In this document: piece by piece, positions 9,160 to 18,999 of the stretch
How the letters are laid out: each line of letters begins with the position of its first letter
Numbering within the stretch: position 1 is the stretch's first letter
Assembly: GCF_023502345.1 (NCBI RefSeq)
Contig: NZ_JAMFLX010000001.1
Coordinates: 186,001 to 250,000, forward strand
DNA: 64,000 nt
From: Parendozoicomonas callyspongiae
GTDB taxonomy: Bacteria > Pseudomonadota > Gammaproteobacteria > Pseudomonadales > Endozoicomonadaceae
Direction of reading: 5' to 3'
Program-made: the position numbers and the translations under genes
The notes under the pieces: model-generated
The model's database searches: none
What the model was told of the DNA's origin: nothing
What the model saw: only the letters and a program-made list of their open reading frames with translations

Positions 9160-10839
9160 TCAATCAGGCATGGCTTCGACACTAAAGTCCATAGGGACAG
9201 GAGTATCTCTGTCTCCAACAATAGACTCACTTCTCAGTCTGTGGAAAATGACAGACCTGGGTGGTTCTTGACTCTCTTCTGAATCAGTAGCATTAACTGA
9301 AAACCGTGGATGCTGTTTTTTCTTCTGTTCCTCCATCGCAAAGCTAAAGAGCTTCCTGGTCAAATAACCATAAAACATTGATGTCACAAAGCTGGAGGCT
9401 ATCTGAACTTCTCCACGTGATGGCAACCACGGAAGACGTGTTTCAAGCCCTACCAGAGCAGTTGTACTGGTTGAAACAAAAGAAACATGTGTGAGCAGTG
9501 AAATTCGCGGCTCCATAACCCTTTGAGAGATATGATCATCAATAAAGAACACTCCCTTTGAACCCGCACTGATAATCGTATGATTTACAGATTGGCGGGG
9601 AACAGATAAGGCAACAAAATCCTTCTTCTCAGCGGAATTATTAATATCCGGTTTATAATAGCGCCAGCATGTTTGATTCCTGCAGCCAGTTGCTGGTTCA
9701 ACCCTGTCTGCTCCTGCGGTAATCAATTCTTTCAGGTTCCTGGTTAAACTCACCAGGATCTGCTCACTGAAAGGGTTTGCCAGCGGACGGTCATACTTAC
9801 GCCATTTATTCCATGCCTGAAACAGCCGGAACTGATCCTGTTTGTTATACACACCCTGCAGAGTGTGTTGATCCAGCGCATTCGTCCACCAGTCCATTTC
9901 CGATGCTGGCCCAAAGCTGGCTGGAAACCTGACCAGCGCTCCCGGTTTGTTCTCCGCAAAAATCTGGATATATAACTCGAGCCCAGAGCCTGACTCATAA
10001 GACTGTATAACCGGGTAAAACCGAATCCGGTTTATACCGTCACGAGCACAGATCTGATTTAACTCTACGAGAGCAGCCTCATACACAGACTCGGCAGAGT
10101 AGGTAGAGGGAGCTTCTGAAACAATTTCGAGATCCAGGTGAGAGAAGGGGGGAGCTTCTAAATCCTTTTTACTTCCAGACCGAAAGTAAGTGAGCTCCAT
10201 GTATTCCTGTAATCTGACTGGTTCAATATTGATTGAGATATTGCCAGCTCCTATAACAGCCAGTTCCCAAAGAACCTCCGGAATCAGATAATACAAGCCA
10301 GGAAGATAAACAATTGAACGTTTCAGATAATAAATAATCCAGTCGGATCGATCTCCTTTTGGAGGGCGAAATAAATCAAGATTGGAAACGGAAAGTCGCC
10401 AGAACAGCTCCTGGGGTGTGTAGGACTGAACAGCGTCCGATAGAGCATCTCCAACCCGCCAGCCAATATCTTTGATTACCTTGTTATCCCTACCCGCCAG
10501 CCACCCTGCCGATTTAGCCATGATTGAGCTGAAAAACAGTGTACTAACAGGAAGAACATGGCTCTTTGTCAGGCTCCAGGCCCGATCCTTAACAGTACAA
10601 GGTTCCTGATAGATTTCACGCCACTTGTACTCAGGAAGCCACGCCAGCTCAGGAAGGCTTAGTTTTTTTTCCTGAACATCACAAACCAGCGGAGTCTCAC
10701 CCGGTTCAACGGCCAGCTCATGCCACTGGCTTATTGCGGTTTGGATGTCCAGCCGGACTGCATGGGAATGACACGTCAAAAACAATATCCATAAAACAGC
10801 ACTTGCGTTACCCAAAGTGCAGCGTGTCGGACAGGCCAT
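9160..10839 (-). CDS. Orphan exported protein of unknown function
   Basis: About 559 residues from the ATG at 10839, which I prefer over a TTG at 10866 because it gives a compact signal peptide (MACPTRCTLGNASAVLW..CHSHA) and has GGTGAT a few bases upstream. I recognise no family. The body is soluble-looking, with a few hydrophobic stretches (around 160-190, SIVYLPGLYYLIPEVL). A hydrophobic region near the C-terminus contains SSFVTSMFYGYL; the last ~50 residues are polar and charged. It is transcribed away from the carbonic anhydrase gene. Its long intact frame argues that it is real; function cannot be assigned. Confidence 0.7.
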   Translation of the reverse strand: MACPTRCTLGNASAVLWILFLTCHSHAVRLDIQTAISQWHELAVEPGETPLVCDVQEKKLSLPELAWLPEYKWREIYQEPCTVKDRAWSLTKSHVLPVSTLFFSSIMAKSAGWLAGRDNKVIKDIGWRVGDALSDAVQSYTPQELFWRLSVSNLDLFRPPKGDRSDWIIYYLKRSIVYLPGLYYLIPEVLWELAVIGAGNISINIEPVRLQEYMELTYFRSGSKKDLEAPPFSHLDLEIVSEAPSTYSAESVYEAALVELNQICARDGINRIRFYPVIQSYESGSGLELYIQIFAENKPGALVRFPASFGPASEMDWWTNALDQHTLQGVYNKQDQFRLFQAWNKWRKYDRPLANPFSEQILVSLTRNLKELITAGADRVEPATGCRNQTCWRYYKPDINNSAEKKDFVALSVPRQSVNHTIISAGSKGVFFIDDHISQRVMEPRISLLTHVSFVSTSTTALVGLETRLPWLPSRGEVQIASSFVTSMFYGYLTRKLFSFAMEEQKKKQHPRFSVNATDSEESQEPPRSVIFHRLRSESIVGDRDTPVPMDFSVEAMPD

Positions 10840-10957
10840 ACAGATCACCAAGAATACGAATATCAAAGAACCTGACCGGGAAATTAGCCAAGCCTCTGCC
10901 GCTTCGCCAGAACAGCTGTTAATCTGTCGTTAGTCTTCTATATGCAGAGCAATTGCC

Positions 10958-11491
10958 ATGTCCATTCGCAGCTATAAAAACAAGAAGCCCGTTATCGATA
11001 GCAATGTCTTCATTGACGATACAGCTGTTGTCCTGGGAGATGTTGTTATCGGTGAAGACAGCTCAGTATGGCCATGTGCAGTGATTCGCGGAGATATGCA
11101 CGAGATTCGTATAGGAAAGAGAACCAGTGTGCAGGATGGTGCAGTTCTGCATATAACCCATGCTGGCCCATACAACCCTGATGGCTGGCCACTCCATATT
11201 GGAGATGATGTCACCATCGGACATAACGCCACTCTGCATGGCTGTACAGTTCACAACAAGGTTCTTATAGGTATTGGTGCCATTGTTCTGGACGGTGCAG
11301 TGATTGAATCTGAAGTTCTGGTTGCCGCCGGTGCCATGGTTCCCCCAAAGGCTCGTTTGGAAAGCGGGTTTGTTTACAAAGGCAATCCGGCCAAAAAAGG
11401 TCGTCCACTGACAGACATAGAGCGAGACTTCTTTACCTATTCATCAAACAATTATGTGAAACTGAAGGATTATCACCGACAGGAAAGCTAA
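10958..11491 (+). CDS. yrdA: Gamma-carbonic anhydrase family protein (YrdA-like)
   Basis: 177 residues of left-handed beta-helix hexapeptide repeats: VVLGDVVIGEDSSVWPCAVIRGD is the family's N-terminal signature, followed by HITHAG and IGHNATLHGC, which supply the histidines that bind metal at the trimer interface. Members are carbonic anhydrase-like; many bacterial ones have unproved activity. Divergent from the orphan exported gene. Its last four bases overlap the maiA stop on the other strand. Confidence 0.9.
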   Translation: MSIRSYKNKKPVIDSNVFIDDTAVVLGDVVIGEDSSVWPCAVIRGDMHEIRIGKRTSVQDGAVLHITHAGPYNPDGWPLHIGDDVTIGHNATLHGCTVHNKVLIGIGAIVLDGAVIESEVLVAAGAMVPPKARLESGFVYKGNPAKKGRPLTDIERDFFTYSSNNYVKLKDYHRQES

Positions 11492-12126
11492 AAGCTGTCA
11501 GGCTGCTTCTCAGGGGCAGCCTTTGTAAAAGCTTCCAGTGTTTTGCAATGATTCCAGGTACTGAAAATCTTTGGATATTGACTCATATCCATCTGAAAAC
11601 GTTGAGCGTTATAAACTTGAGGAATCAGACAGATATCCGCAAAGGTTGGTGTATCACCGAAGCAGAATGGCGATGCTTCAACTTGCTGCTCGAGGGCCTG
11701 AAAGCCGACATGAACCCAGTGGTGATACCAGCTTTCACCAGTTGGGCTCTCTACCTGGTGCTCATTCTTCAAATAATCGATAACACGCACATTATTCAAG
11801 GGGTGGATATCACAGGTAATGGCATAGGCCATAGCCCGCACTCGGGCTTTACTCCAGCTGTGCTCGGGCAGTATGGCAGGCTGAGGATAGTTTTCTTCTA
11901 ACCACTCCATAATCGCCAGAGACTGGCTCAGAATGCCTTGACCTGTCACTAACGCTGGAACCAAACCAACGGGGTTAACCTTCCGATAATCATCTCCGAG
12001 CTGTTCGCCCTTAAGTAGATTGACTGGAATTTGCTGGTATTCCAGCTTTTTCAGGTTCAGGGCAATTCTCACCCGATATGCCGCTGAAGAACGAAAGTAA
12101 CTATAAAGTTTCAGCTCCCTTTCCAT
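11488..12126 (-). CDS. maiA: Maleylacetoacetate isomerase (zeta-class glutathione transferase)
   Basis: 212 residues. It converts maleylacetoacetate to fumarylacetoacetate with glutathione as cofactor, the step between homogentisate dioxygenase and fumarylacetoacetase. The zeta-class signature SSAAYRVRIAL is at residues 13-23, and the C-terminal helical domain has TFADICLIPQVYNAQRF. It is on the same strand as the hpd-phhA-phhB-hmgA-FAH run, but separated from it by an orphan secreted gene and yaiI, so co-transcription is possible but not shown. Confidence 0.93.
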   Translation of the reverse strand: MERELKLYSYFRSSAAYRVRIALNLKKLEYQQIPVNLLKGEQLGDDYRKVNPVGLVPALVTGQGILSQSLAIMEWLEENYPQPAILPEHSWSKARVRAMAYAITCDIHPLNNVRVIDYLKNEHQVESPTGESWYHHWVHVGFQALEQQVEASPFCFGDTPTFADICLIPQVYNAQRFQMDMSQYPKIFSTWNHCKTLEAFTKAAPEKQPDSF

Positions 12127-12158
12127 CCCTTAGTCTCTGCCTGCCGTTTTGGTTGTGA

Positions 12159-12605
12159 CTATTTATTTTGCGCCAGAAATCTATCGAGAGCATTGGCAAA
12201 ATCCATCCTTTCTCGATTGCCTAGCGGAGGAGGACCACCACTCACCTGTCCTGTACTGCGCATCTCTTCCATAAAGTTACGCATAGCCAGCCTGTGTCGG
12301 ATATTTTCCTGATCGTAGAACTCACCACGTGGATTCAACGCGTGAGCAAACTTTCGGAGAACTTCTGCCGCAAGAGGAATATCCGCTGTTATTACCAGAT
12401 CGCCAGCAATGCACTCTTGCACTATATGGCTATCTGCAACATCAAAGCCTGGGGCAACCTGTATCGCATTTATCAGGGGTGAGGCAGGCGTTCGCAGATA
12501 TTGGTTGGCAACTAGTGTCAGTTCAGTATTTGTTCTTTGCGCAGCTTTAAACAATATTTCTTTAATCACATTGGGGCAGGCATCCGCATCAACCCAGATT
12601 TTCAT
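12159..12605 (-). CDS. yaiI: YaiI/YqxD (DUF188) family protein
   Basis: 148 residues. It begins [18 protein letters not shown], the DUF188 signature, and includes [13 protein letters not shown] and NPRGEFY, conserved in this family of PIN-like, probably nuclease-related proteins. No activity is established for the family. It lies 32 bp before maiA on the same strand. Confidence 0.92.
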   Translation of the reverse strand: MKIWVDADACPNVIKEILFKAAQRTNTELTLVANQYLRTPASPLINAIQVAPGFDVADSHIVQECIAGDLVITADIPLAAEVLRKFAHALNPRGEFYDQENIRHRLAMRNFMEEMRSTGQVSGGPPPLGNRERMDFANALDRFLAQNK

Positions 12606-12745
12606 TCAGATGATCTACTCAGACTCAAAGCGGCAGCATGTCATAACTGCAGCCCAGTGTCATCCAGATGATGGCTTATACTGGCAGCTTTCAAATAGCC
12701 GTGAGCGGGCTACATGCACTTGCACTTGTATCGGCCTGTGGCAGA

Positions 12746-14266
12746 CTAATATTTTGTCTTGGTAGTATTGAAAAAAGGTTTGAGGGTTAATCTTTTTAAA
12801 GCGTCAACCATTACAGGCTCATCCTGCACAGATTCTATCAATGATGCTTTATCTCCGTCAGTCTTTTTACGAGTGCCGGTCGTGGGTTCCACATCAATTC
12901 GGAATCTAGCTGTCTTCGCACCCAAGACAGAAAAAAATTCTTTATATGTTATCTTGCTATCATAAGTAATGCTCCAAACTGTCGATTGGGTTGGGTGATA
13001 AAACAACGTTGATCGACCACCAAATTTACCAATAATGCAGTCTTCTTCTCCATTTTCTTGCTCCCAGGAAATTGTGACAGTATTACTCTTGAGGAATTGG
13101 TAGAAACTACTTTTCATCCCCTTGAGGACTTCATCTGCAATCTCTTCCTCACGGGTTCTTGAGTACTGCAGGGACTGCCAGGATTGACCCATTCCGTACG
13201 ATGCAGCTATACCTCGTATTCTTTCAGAGCCTTCAGGCACCCTGATATAGGTCTTCACCGTTTTCGAGAGAGGTAAGAACTCAACCCTTATTATTTGATC
13301 GCCTACTTCAAACCAGGGCAACACCGGAGGATATCTGCCGCAATTGTCTTCTTCTAGCCGGTGTAGATGAAAATCACTAGAAGACATCTCCACCAAAATA
13401 GAAGCTCCCTCTGATGCCGCTTCAGGTTTTGGGTTCACCCTTGTTACCTTTTTTTGTGGTGAAATTGCTAATTTGTAAGTTATTTCATTAGAGTCACCAG
13501 CAAAATTTTTCATATCCGAACTATCACCAAAGTTGAGGAACTTCTGAGCCTCGTAGCTGGCTATCACACCGTTAGAAATGCTTTTTTTCGCTTTTTTGTG
13601 CACTTGAGTTAATACAGCACTGAAACACTCCATATTCTCTGAGTCTGGAGTGAAAACAGCTAATGTATGTTGTGTCTGAGTTTCCCCTCCTTTCAAATCC
13701 GTTTTGATTTCAACTGTCTTGTGCAGAAGACCGAGTACTTTGTTTCGATAATATTTAGAGTCCACTCCTTTGGGGAACAGCAAGAATTCCGCCCGGATAT
13801 GACGTGCGTCACCATTGAGCGAATATACTTTATAATTCAGGAGGGTCTTCATAAAATGACCCGGATGAATTCTATTCAATTCTTCCACAGAATAAGTTAT
13901 TTCGTAGAACTGGTTCTCCGCAGTCTCACTGGCCGCAGTAACACCAACCTCTCCTGCGCATTCGGCCCCGTATGTTGTTGAGCCCACTCGAATCCAGCTC
14001 CCCCCCCACTCTTCTGCTGCTGTTGTTTCAAAATCCTCTTCATCGTCCTCATCCGCCAGTAAAGGCTTTTTGTCAAGTTTTTTTGGATCAGAGAGAAATC
14101 TCACTTTACCTTTAGCAGCAGGCCCACTTTCACTTTTTCCAGAGAGGGTGTCACCGCCATCAGCATGCGTCAAGGAGGCCAACAGAGAGAGAAACGCCGC
14201 TAAAATAAAAGCATTAAGCAAATACCATTTGTTTCGAAACAAGGCACAATGCACACCCATGGTCAT
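12746..14266 (-). CDS. Orphan secreted protein with a G8 tract
   Basis: About 506 residues from the ATG at 14266, which has GGAG 8 bases upstream; a GTG at 14281 is the other candidate. A signal peptide is clear (hydrophobic AFILAAFLSLLASLTHA). A polar, acidic segment (LADEDDEEDFETTAAEE) follows, then a ~400-residue beta-rich-looking domain that I do not recognise. Residues EEWGGSW, about 86-92, are encoded across eight consecutive G's (C8 on the plus strand, 14000-14007), so slippage there would truncate the protein near its N-terminus. It sits between the FAH gene and yaiI/maiA in the tyrosine-degradation region, with no metabolic role apparent. Confidence 0.7.
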   Translation of the reverse strand: MTMGVHCALFRNKWYLLNAFILAAFLSLLASLTHADGGDTLSGKSESGPAAKGKVRFLSDPKKLDKKPLLADEDDEEDFETTAAEEWGGSWIRVGSTTYGAECAGEVGVTAASETAENQFYEITYSVEELNRIHPGHFMKTLLNYKVYSLNGDARHIRAEFLLFPKGVDSKYYRNKVLGLLHKTVEIKTDLKGGETQTQHTLAVFTPDSENMECFSAVLTQVHKKAKKSISNGVIASYEAQKFLNFGDSSDMKNFAGDSNEITYKLAISPQKKVTRVNPKPEAASEGASILVEMSSSDFHLHRLEEDNCGRYPPVLPWFEVGDQIIRVEFLPLSKTVKTYIRVPEGSERIRGIAASYGMGQSWQSLQYSRTREEEIADEVLKGMKSSFYQFLKSNTVTISWEQENGEEDCIIGKFGGRSTLFYHPTQSTVWSITYDSKITYKEFFSVLGAKTARFRIDVEPTTGTRKKTDGDKASLIESVQDEPVMVDALKRLTLKPFFNTTKTKY

Positions 14267-14357
14267 GGTATTGTTCTCCACTGCCGTGAAGGCGAGAGTA
14301 TAGACGACTTATCTCTCTGTAATTCTTTCAATACCAGCAAACAAAGCCGATTTGATA

Positions 14358-15341
14358 TCAACAGGCATAGTGAACAAACTGCTGATCAATAGCCCCAAAT
14401 ATTGATTGCCCCTCCCTATCAAACATCTCAATACGCACCTGCTCACCAAAATCCATGAAAGGTGTTTTCGCTTCACCTTCTTCAATGATTTCCAGCATTC
14501 GGCGCTCAGCAATACAGCATGAACCAACACCGTGATCACAGTTGGATACTGTCCCTGATCCTATAATTGTTCCTGCTGCCAGATGGCGTGTTCTCGCCGC
14601 GTGCGCAACCAGCTTGGGAAAGTTGAAGGTCATATCAGTCGCACAGTCTGGACGGCCGAAAAGATCGCCATTCCGATGAACAAACAACCGGCTTTGAATC
14701 ATTCCTTCCTGCAACTGATCACCCAGTTCATCAGGGGTCACAAACACCGGTGAAAAGCTGGATGCAGGCTTGCTTTGCATAAAGCCAAAGCCTTTGCCTA
14801 ACTCACCAGGGATCAGGTTTCGAAGGGAAACATCATTAACCAGACCGAAAAGAACGATATGCTTGTCAGCCTTGTTTGGGCAGATACCCATGGGGACATC
14901 ATTTGTCACCACGACAACTTCCGCCTCAAAGTCTATTCCCCACTCTTCATTGCTCAGAGGAATATCATCCTGAGGCCCCAACAGCTGGTCGGAACCTCCC
15001 TGGTACATAAGAGGGTCAGTCCAGAAAGACTCTGGCATCTCTGCGCCTCTGGCCTTACGTACCAGCTCAACATGATTCACATAGGCGCTGCCATCCAGCC
15101 ACTGGTAGGCCCGGGGGAGGGGAGCAGTACATCTGGATACATCAAATGCTTCTGCTGCCGGCAGACCTTCACTGTTCAGCCGTTCGTATTTCTTTTGCAG
15201 CTTGGGGGCTTTGTCTTTCCAGTTATCCAGCGCCTGCTGCAAGGTGCAGGCGATATCAGGCACAACCACCATTCGTGTCAGGTCTTTGGAAACAACGGCC
15301 AGATGTCCATCTCGGCCTGCCTTCAGAGAAGCTAGTTTCAT
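14358..15341 (-). CDS. Fumarylacetoacetate hydrolase family protein, probable fumarylacetoacetase
   Basis: 327 residues. Last step of tyrosine degradation: hydrolysis of fumarylacetoacetate to fumarate and acetoacetate. The FAH fold is shown by SNEEWGIDFEAEVVVV (metal-binding acidic residues), LFGLVNDVSLRNLIP and GTIIGSGTVSNCD. It is shorter than the ~430-residue eukaryote/Pseudomonas fumarylacetoacetase, so it belongs to the short form found with the short homogentisate dioxygenase in many gammaproteobacteria. AAGGA precedes the ATG; 14 bp separate it from hmgA. The genomic context makes the specific activity likely. Confidence 0.88.
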   Translation of the reverse strand: MKLASLKAGRDGHLAVVSKDLTRMVVVPDIACTLQQALDNWKDKAPKLQKKYERLNSEGLPAAEAFDVSRCTAPLPRAYQWLDGSAYVNHVELVRKARGAEMPESFWTDPLMYQGGSDQLLGPQDDIPLSNEEWGIDFEAEVVVVTNDVPMGICPNKADKHIVLFGLVNDVSLRNLIPGELGKGFGFMQSKPASSFSPVFVTPDELGDQLQEGMIQSRLFVHRNGDLFGRPDCATDMTFNFPKLVAHAARTRHLAAGTIIGSGTVSNCDHGVGSCCIAERRMLEIIEEGEAKTPFMDFGEQVRIEMFDREGQSIFGAIDQQFVHYAC

Positions 15342-15355
15342 TATTAATCCTTTGC

Positions 15356-16504
15356 TTAAGCGTCGCCGGGATTTTTCCAGGAGTTCACATAATCACGGTC
15401 TTCTGCAGGCCATATGCTATCTACCATTTTCAGGGGCCTGCGGGAATCAATCATCACTGCAACTTCATCAGTTTCCTTAACCGGATCTTTCATACTCTTT
15501 GCCAGAGCCTTTGGGTGAGGCCCATGGGGGAAACCGCAAGGGTGAAATGTCATCATCCCCTTTTCAATGTGGTCACGGCTGAAGAAATTGCCACGGTGAT
15601 AAAACAACACTTCATCGTAATCATCATTATTGTGGAAAAACGGAACCTTCAGTGCCCCGGGGTCAGACTCAACCGGTCGGGGAACAAAAGTACAAATCAC
15701 ACACCCGCTTCCCAGAAAGGTGGTGTGTACAGATGGAGGCAAGTGGTAGCGGTGACTCATGATCGGCCGGATATCCCGCCAATTGACCCGCAGAACCATA
15801 TTGGTTCCATGCCAACCAACAGCATCCAGCGGGTTAAACGGGTAAGTCACCTTGGAAATATGCCCAGTTCTTTTCACATAAATCTGCCAGCTGTTTTCAT
15901 CCTGCTGGGATAGGAACCGGTCATTAATTTTGGGGTGGTCCAGGCAGGCAGGGTCAAAGATCGCGTTATAACCGGCAAAGCCTTTGTCAGGCAGGGTCAG
16001 AATGCCATCTGTGTTTTCAATCATCAGGAATGAACAAGGCGTGCTGACTTCAAGGCGCCAGGCGGTTCCTCGCGGAATCAGCAGATAGTCTCCATCCCTG
16101 AACGTAAGGTGCCCATAATCACAATACAGATCACCTTCACCCTCATGGACAAAGAGCAGCTCATCTCCATCACTGTTACGCACCAGGTATTCCATATTCT
16201 GGTTAAGGGTCCAGTAGCGCAAACGAACATCACGGTTATAGAACAAAGGTGCCGCAAGCCAGGGGCTGATAGCTTCTGAATGGAGTTTGGTCAGATCAAA
16301 AGCATGTGGACGAAGAGGCCCTTCCCATTTACTCCATCCTGTGGGAGGGTGTTTATGATGCATATGGCTGACCGGGCCAAAGAATCCTTCCCGACCAAGC
16401 TCACGTTCATAGGTTCCTTCTGGAAGATCACAGTGTGCCTGCCGGGAAGTTTCTCCCTCTCTTACCGGCAAACCATCCCAGTATTTCTTATTCATTCTCG
16501 ACAT
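15356..16504 (-). CDS. hmgA: Homogentisate 1,2-dioxygenase
   Basis: 382 residues, the short bacterial form of the cupin-fold Fe(II) ring-cleavage enzyme that opens homogentisate to maleylacetoacetate. Visible signatures are FVHEGEGDLYCDYG and GDYLLIPRGTAWRLE (cupin motifs), and the C-terminal metal region ending FHPCGFPHGPHP. In an apparent operon: hpd, phhA, phhB, hmgA, FAH. Only 38 bp separate it from phhB. A second ATG three codons in is an alternative start. Confidence 0.93.
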   Translation of the reverse strand: MSRMNKKYWDGLPVREGETSRQAHCDLPEGTYERELGREGFFGPVSHMHHKHPPTGWSKWEGPLRPHAFDLTKLHSEAISPWLAAPLFYNRDVRLRYWTLNQNMEYLVRNSDGDELLFVHEGEGDLYCDYGHLTFRDGDYLLIPRGTAWRLEVSTPCSFLMIENTDGILTLPDKGFAGYNAIFDPACLDHPKINDRFLSQQDENSWQIYVKRTGHISKVTYPFNPLDAVGWHGTNMVLRVNWRDIRPIMSHRYHLPPSVHTTFLGSGCVICTFVPRPVESDPGALKVPFFHNNDDYDEVLFYHRGNFFSRDHIEKGMMTFHPCGFPHGPHPKALAKSMKDPVKETDEVAVMIDSRRPLKMVDSIWPAEDRDYVNSWKNPGDA

Positions 16505-16542
16505 CCATTGTCGTTTTTCGGAGAATGGCGTTTACTGCTCTT

Positions 16543-16884
16543 TCAGCCAGATACAAGGTTGTCGGTTTTGGTTGCCATAATAAAATCATTCCGGTGCAGC
16601 CCTTTGATTTTGTGGGTCCACCAAGTGACGGTGACTTGGCCCCACTCGGTCAGAAGGGCGGGGTGATGACCTTCTTCTTCCGCAATAGCTCCCACAGCAT
16701 TAGTGAAGTCGAGGGCCATTTTAAAATTACGGAAAGTGTATTCTTTCTCCAGCTGCAGAACGCCGTTACGGTTTTCAATGTTCCAGTCAGGGATCAAACC
16801 CATCAGTTCAGCCATCTCCTCGTCGGTCACTTTGGGAGCTCCCACGCGGCAGGCTTCACACTTGGCTTCAGCAAGTTCAGACAT
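16543..16884 (-). CDS. phhB: Pterin-4a-carbinolamine dehydratase
   Basis: Recycles the oxidised pterin cofactor made by phenylalanine hydroxylase. I chose the ATG at 16884 ([15 protein letters not shown]), giving 113 residues as in the family; the frame stays open upstream into phhA, but that extension has no meaning. The active-site region [28 protein letters not shown] is complete. It lies 76 bp after phhA, as in Pseudomonas phhAB. Confidence 0.93.
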   Translation of the reverse strand: MSELAEAKCEACRVGAPKVTDEEMAELMGLIPDWNIENRNGVLQLEKEYTFRNFKMALDFTNAVGAIAEEEGHHPALLTEWGQVTVTWWTHKIKGLHRNDFIMATKTDNLVSG

Positions 16885-16960
16885 CTGTATTTCCTTATGC
16901 TTTTTGTAATCGAGAAACAGATCATAAGTATCGTATGTTGGCTGGAAATTGTTTGAAAAT

Positions 16961-17740
16961 CTAATCCCTGGTGAACAACGGAGGCAACAGTCCCGTCTGC
17001 TTAGCTTCTGCAACCATCAGCATGATGTCCTGACCACCCAGTGAATGAAGCTCATGCATGCTTCCAATCACATAATACAGTGGCTGCAGGATATCTATCC
17101 GGTAGGGTGTTCTCAGAGCCAGAACCGGATCAAACCTTTCCTTTCTTGGAGCTATTCCCGTGGCCCACTTTGTTTCCTTGGGGCTGGAAAGAATTCCACC
17201 ACCATAAACCCGAAAACCATCAGGTGTATCGATCAAACCAAATTCAACAGTAAACCAATAAAGCCGGGCCAGGAATACCCGCTGCTCATGAGTCGCACTT
17301 TTTCCCAGCTTGCCATAGGTATGGGTAAAAGAGGCAAACTCCAGGTTGGTTAACATCGGACAGTGACCAAAGATTTCATGGAAGATATCGGGTTCCTGCA
17401 GATAACCGATATCTTCAGGCCGGCGAATAAACGTGGCTACGGGAAACTTCTTTTCAGATAACAGCTCAAAGAAGCGGTCGAAATTAATCAGCGCAGGAAC
17501 CCGTTCTACCTGCCAACCTGTTGCTTTGTGCAGGACTTTACTGATCTCATCCAGTTGCGGAACCCGGTCATGTGGGAACGCAAGCTGCTCAATACCATCC
17601 AGATATTCCTGGCAGGCTCTTTCCGGTAACAGCTGCAGCTGGGTATCAACCAGCTGCGCCCAGGTTTCATTTTCCTGCTCGGTATATTCAATAAAGCCGT
17701 TTTCACCCAACTCCCTGGCTGTATAGGTTGACTCCTTCAT
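16961..17740 (-). CDS. phhA: Phenylalanine 4-monooxygenase
   Basis: 259 residues, the bacterial single-domain form. It hydroxylates phenylalanine to tyrosine using tetrahydropterin, O2 and non-haem iron. Iron ligands are visible in [13 protein letters not shown] (His-x4-His), with the third ligand in the segment [10 protein letters not shown]. Its ATG overlaps the hpd stop by four bases (17737-17740), so the two are coupled. Confidence 0.95.
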   Translation of the reverse strand: MKESTYTARELGENGFIEYTEQENETWAQLVDTQLQLLPERACQEYLDGIEQLAFPHDRVPQLDEISKVLHKATGWQVERVPALINFDRFFELLSEKKFPVATFIRRPEDIGYLQEPDIFHEIFGHCPMLTNLEFASFTHTYGKLGKSATHEQRVFLARLYWFTVEFGLIDTPDGFRVYGGGILSSPKETKWATGIAPRKERFDPVLALRTPYRIDILQPLYYVIGSMHELHSLGGQDIMLMVAEAKQTGLLPPLFTRD

Positions 17741-18855
17741 GCCGCATTGGTGCCCTTGTCCGGTTTATCTTCAAGAACACCCCGCCGGATTTGATCTCTT
17801 TCCATGCTTTCAAAAAGGGCTTTAAAGTTGCCTTCACCAAAGCCTTCATCACCTTTACGCTGGATAATTTCAAAAAAGATCGGACCAATCACTGTCTCTG
17901 TGAATATCTGAAGGAGAATACCTCCGTGCCCGTCGCCATCCACCAGCAGCCCTTTGGCTTTCAGTGACTCCACATCTTCTCCATGCTCTGGCAGACGGTT
18001 ATCCAGCATTTCATAGTAAGTGTCTGGAGGAGGGGTCATAAAGTTCACCCCAGCCTTGCGCAGGGAGTTTACTGTTCGGTAAATATCGGATGTAGATAAC
18101 GCTATGTGTTGAATTCCTTCGCCTTTGTACTCTTTTAAGAATTCCTCAATCTGGCTTTTATCATCCGATGATTCGTTAATAGGGATTCTGATTTTTCCGC
18201 AGGGGCTGGTCATCGCTCTGGATTTCAGACCAGTCAGCTTTCCTTCAATATCAAAGTAACGAATCTGTCGAAAATTAAAGTAATGCTCATAGAAAGCCGC
18301 CCAGCGATTCATATTGCCGCGATAAACATTGTGGGTCAGATGATCAATATCCAGGAGGCCAAAACCTCCATGTTCATTGTTAACGCCATCCAGTGCTTCG
18401 AAGTCCACATCATAGATAGAGCCAAGCTCATCATAGCGGTCAACGAAGTAAATATGGCTGCCACCAACACCTTCAATGCCAGGAATATTTAACTCCATTG
18501 GGCCAGCATCAGAACTTAAAGGGCTTGCTCCCATACTGACAGACCTGTCCATGGCATGTTTGGCATCGGCAACCCTGAGAGCAATCGCGCAGGCACATGA
18601 GCCATGCTTCTCCATAAACTCATGACTGAAACCACTGCGCTCGGCATTAATCAGAAAGTTAACATTGCCCTGTCGCCATAAAGTGATATTTCGTGAGCGG
18701 TGGCGGGCAACCGCTTTAAAGCCAAGAGAGATAAACAGCATCTCTAGATCGTGCGGATCATGGGCAGCGAATTCAACGAACTCGAAGCCATCCGTTCCCA
18801 TCGGATTTAATTCTGTAATCAGTGCAGCATTTAACTTTCGGCGCAGCCCATTCAT
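17737..18855 (-). CDS. hpd: 4-Hydroxyphenylpyruvate dioxygenase
   Basis: 372 residues. It converts 4-hydroxyphenylpyruvate to homogentisate with Fe(II) and O2. Two vicinal-oxygen-chelate domains are visible; the C-terminal one has IDHLTHNVYRGNM, GIQHIALSTSDIY and the closing GGILLQIFTETVIGPIFFEIIQRKG that carries the last iron ligand and the substrate-gating helix. First gene of the catabolic operon. The tyrosine aminotransferase needed upstream in the pathway is not in the window. Confidence 0.96.
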   Translation of the reverse strand: MNGLRRKLNAALITELNPMGTDGFEFVEFAAHDPHDLEMLFISLGFKAVARHRSRNITLWRQGNVNFLINAERSGFSHEFMEKHGSCACAIALRVADAKHAMDRSVSMGASPLSSDAGPMELNIPGIEGVGGSHIYFVDRYDELGSIYDVDFEALDGVNNEHGGFGLLDIDHLTHNVYRGNMNRWAAFYEHYFNFRQIRYFDIEGKLTGLKSRAMTSPCGKIRIPINESSDDKSQIEEFLKEYKGEGIQHIALSTSDIYRTVNSLRKAGVNFMTPPPDTYYEMLDNRLPEHGEDVESLKAKGLLVDGDGHGGILLQIFTETVIGPIFFEIIQRKGDEGFGEGNFKALFESMERDQIRRGVLEDKPDKGTNAA

Positions 18856-18950
18856 GGTGCCTCCGTTCGTTCTATTCTTTTTCGTTTGCAGTCGTCAGGT
18901 AAGTATAGATTTGGGTGACGGGAAGGCGTTGAAATTTTCTTAAAGTTGTG

Positions 18951-18972
18951 AGGAGTGGCTCAAACCACTCCT
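18951..18972 (-). terminator. Hairpin downstream of gpt
   Basis: Inverted repeat AGGAGTGG / CCACTCCT with a 6-base loop, 28 bp past the gpt stop and before the hpd start on the same strand. The stem is perfect but the following T-run is weak (CACAACTTT), so termination efficiency is uncertain. Confidence 0.55.
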
Positions 18973-18999
18973 TAAAAACAAAACATTAAATTTTTTGAA

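Noticed and set aside
16885-17013. N-terminal extension of phhB
   Set aside because: It overlaps the phhA C-terminus; the ATG at 16884 gives the normal family length.
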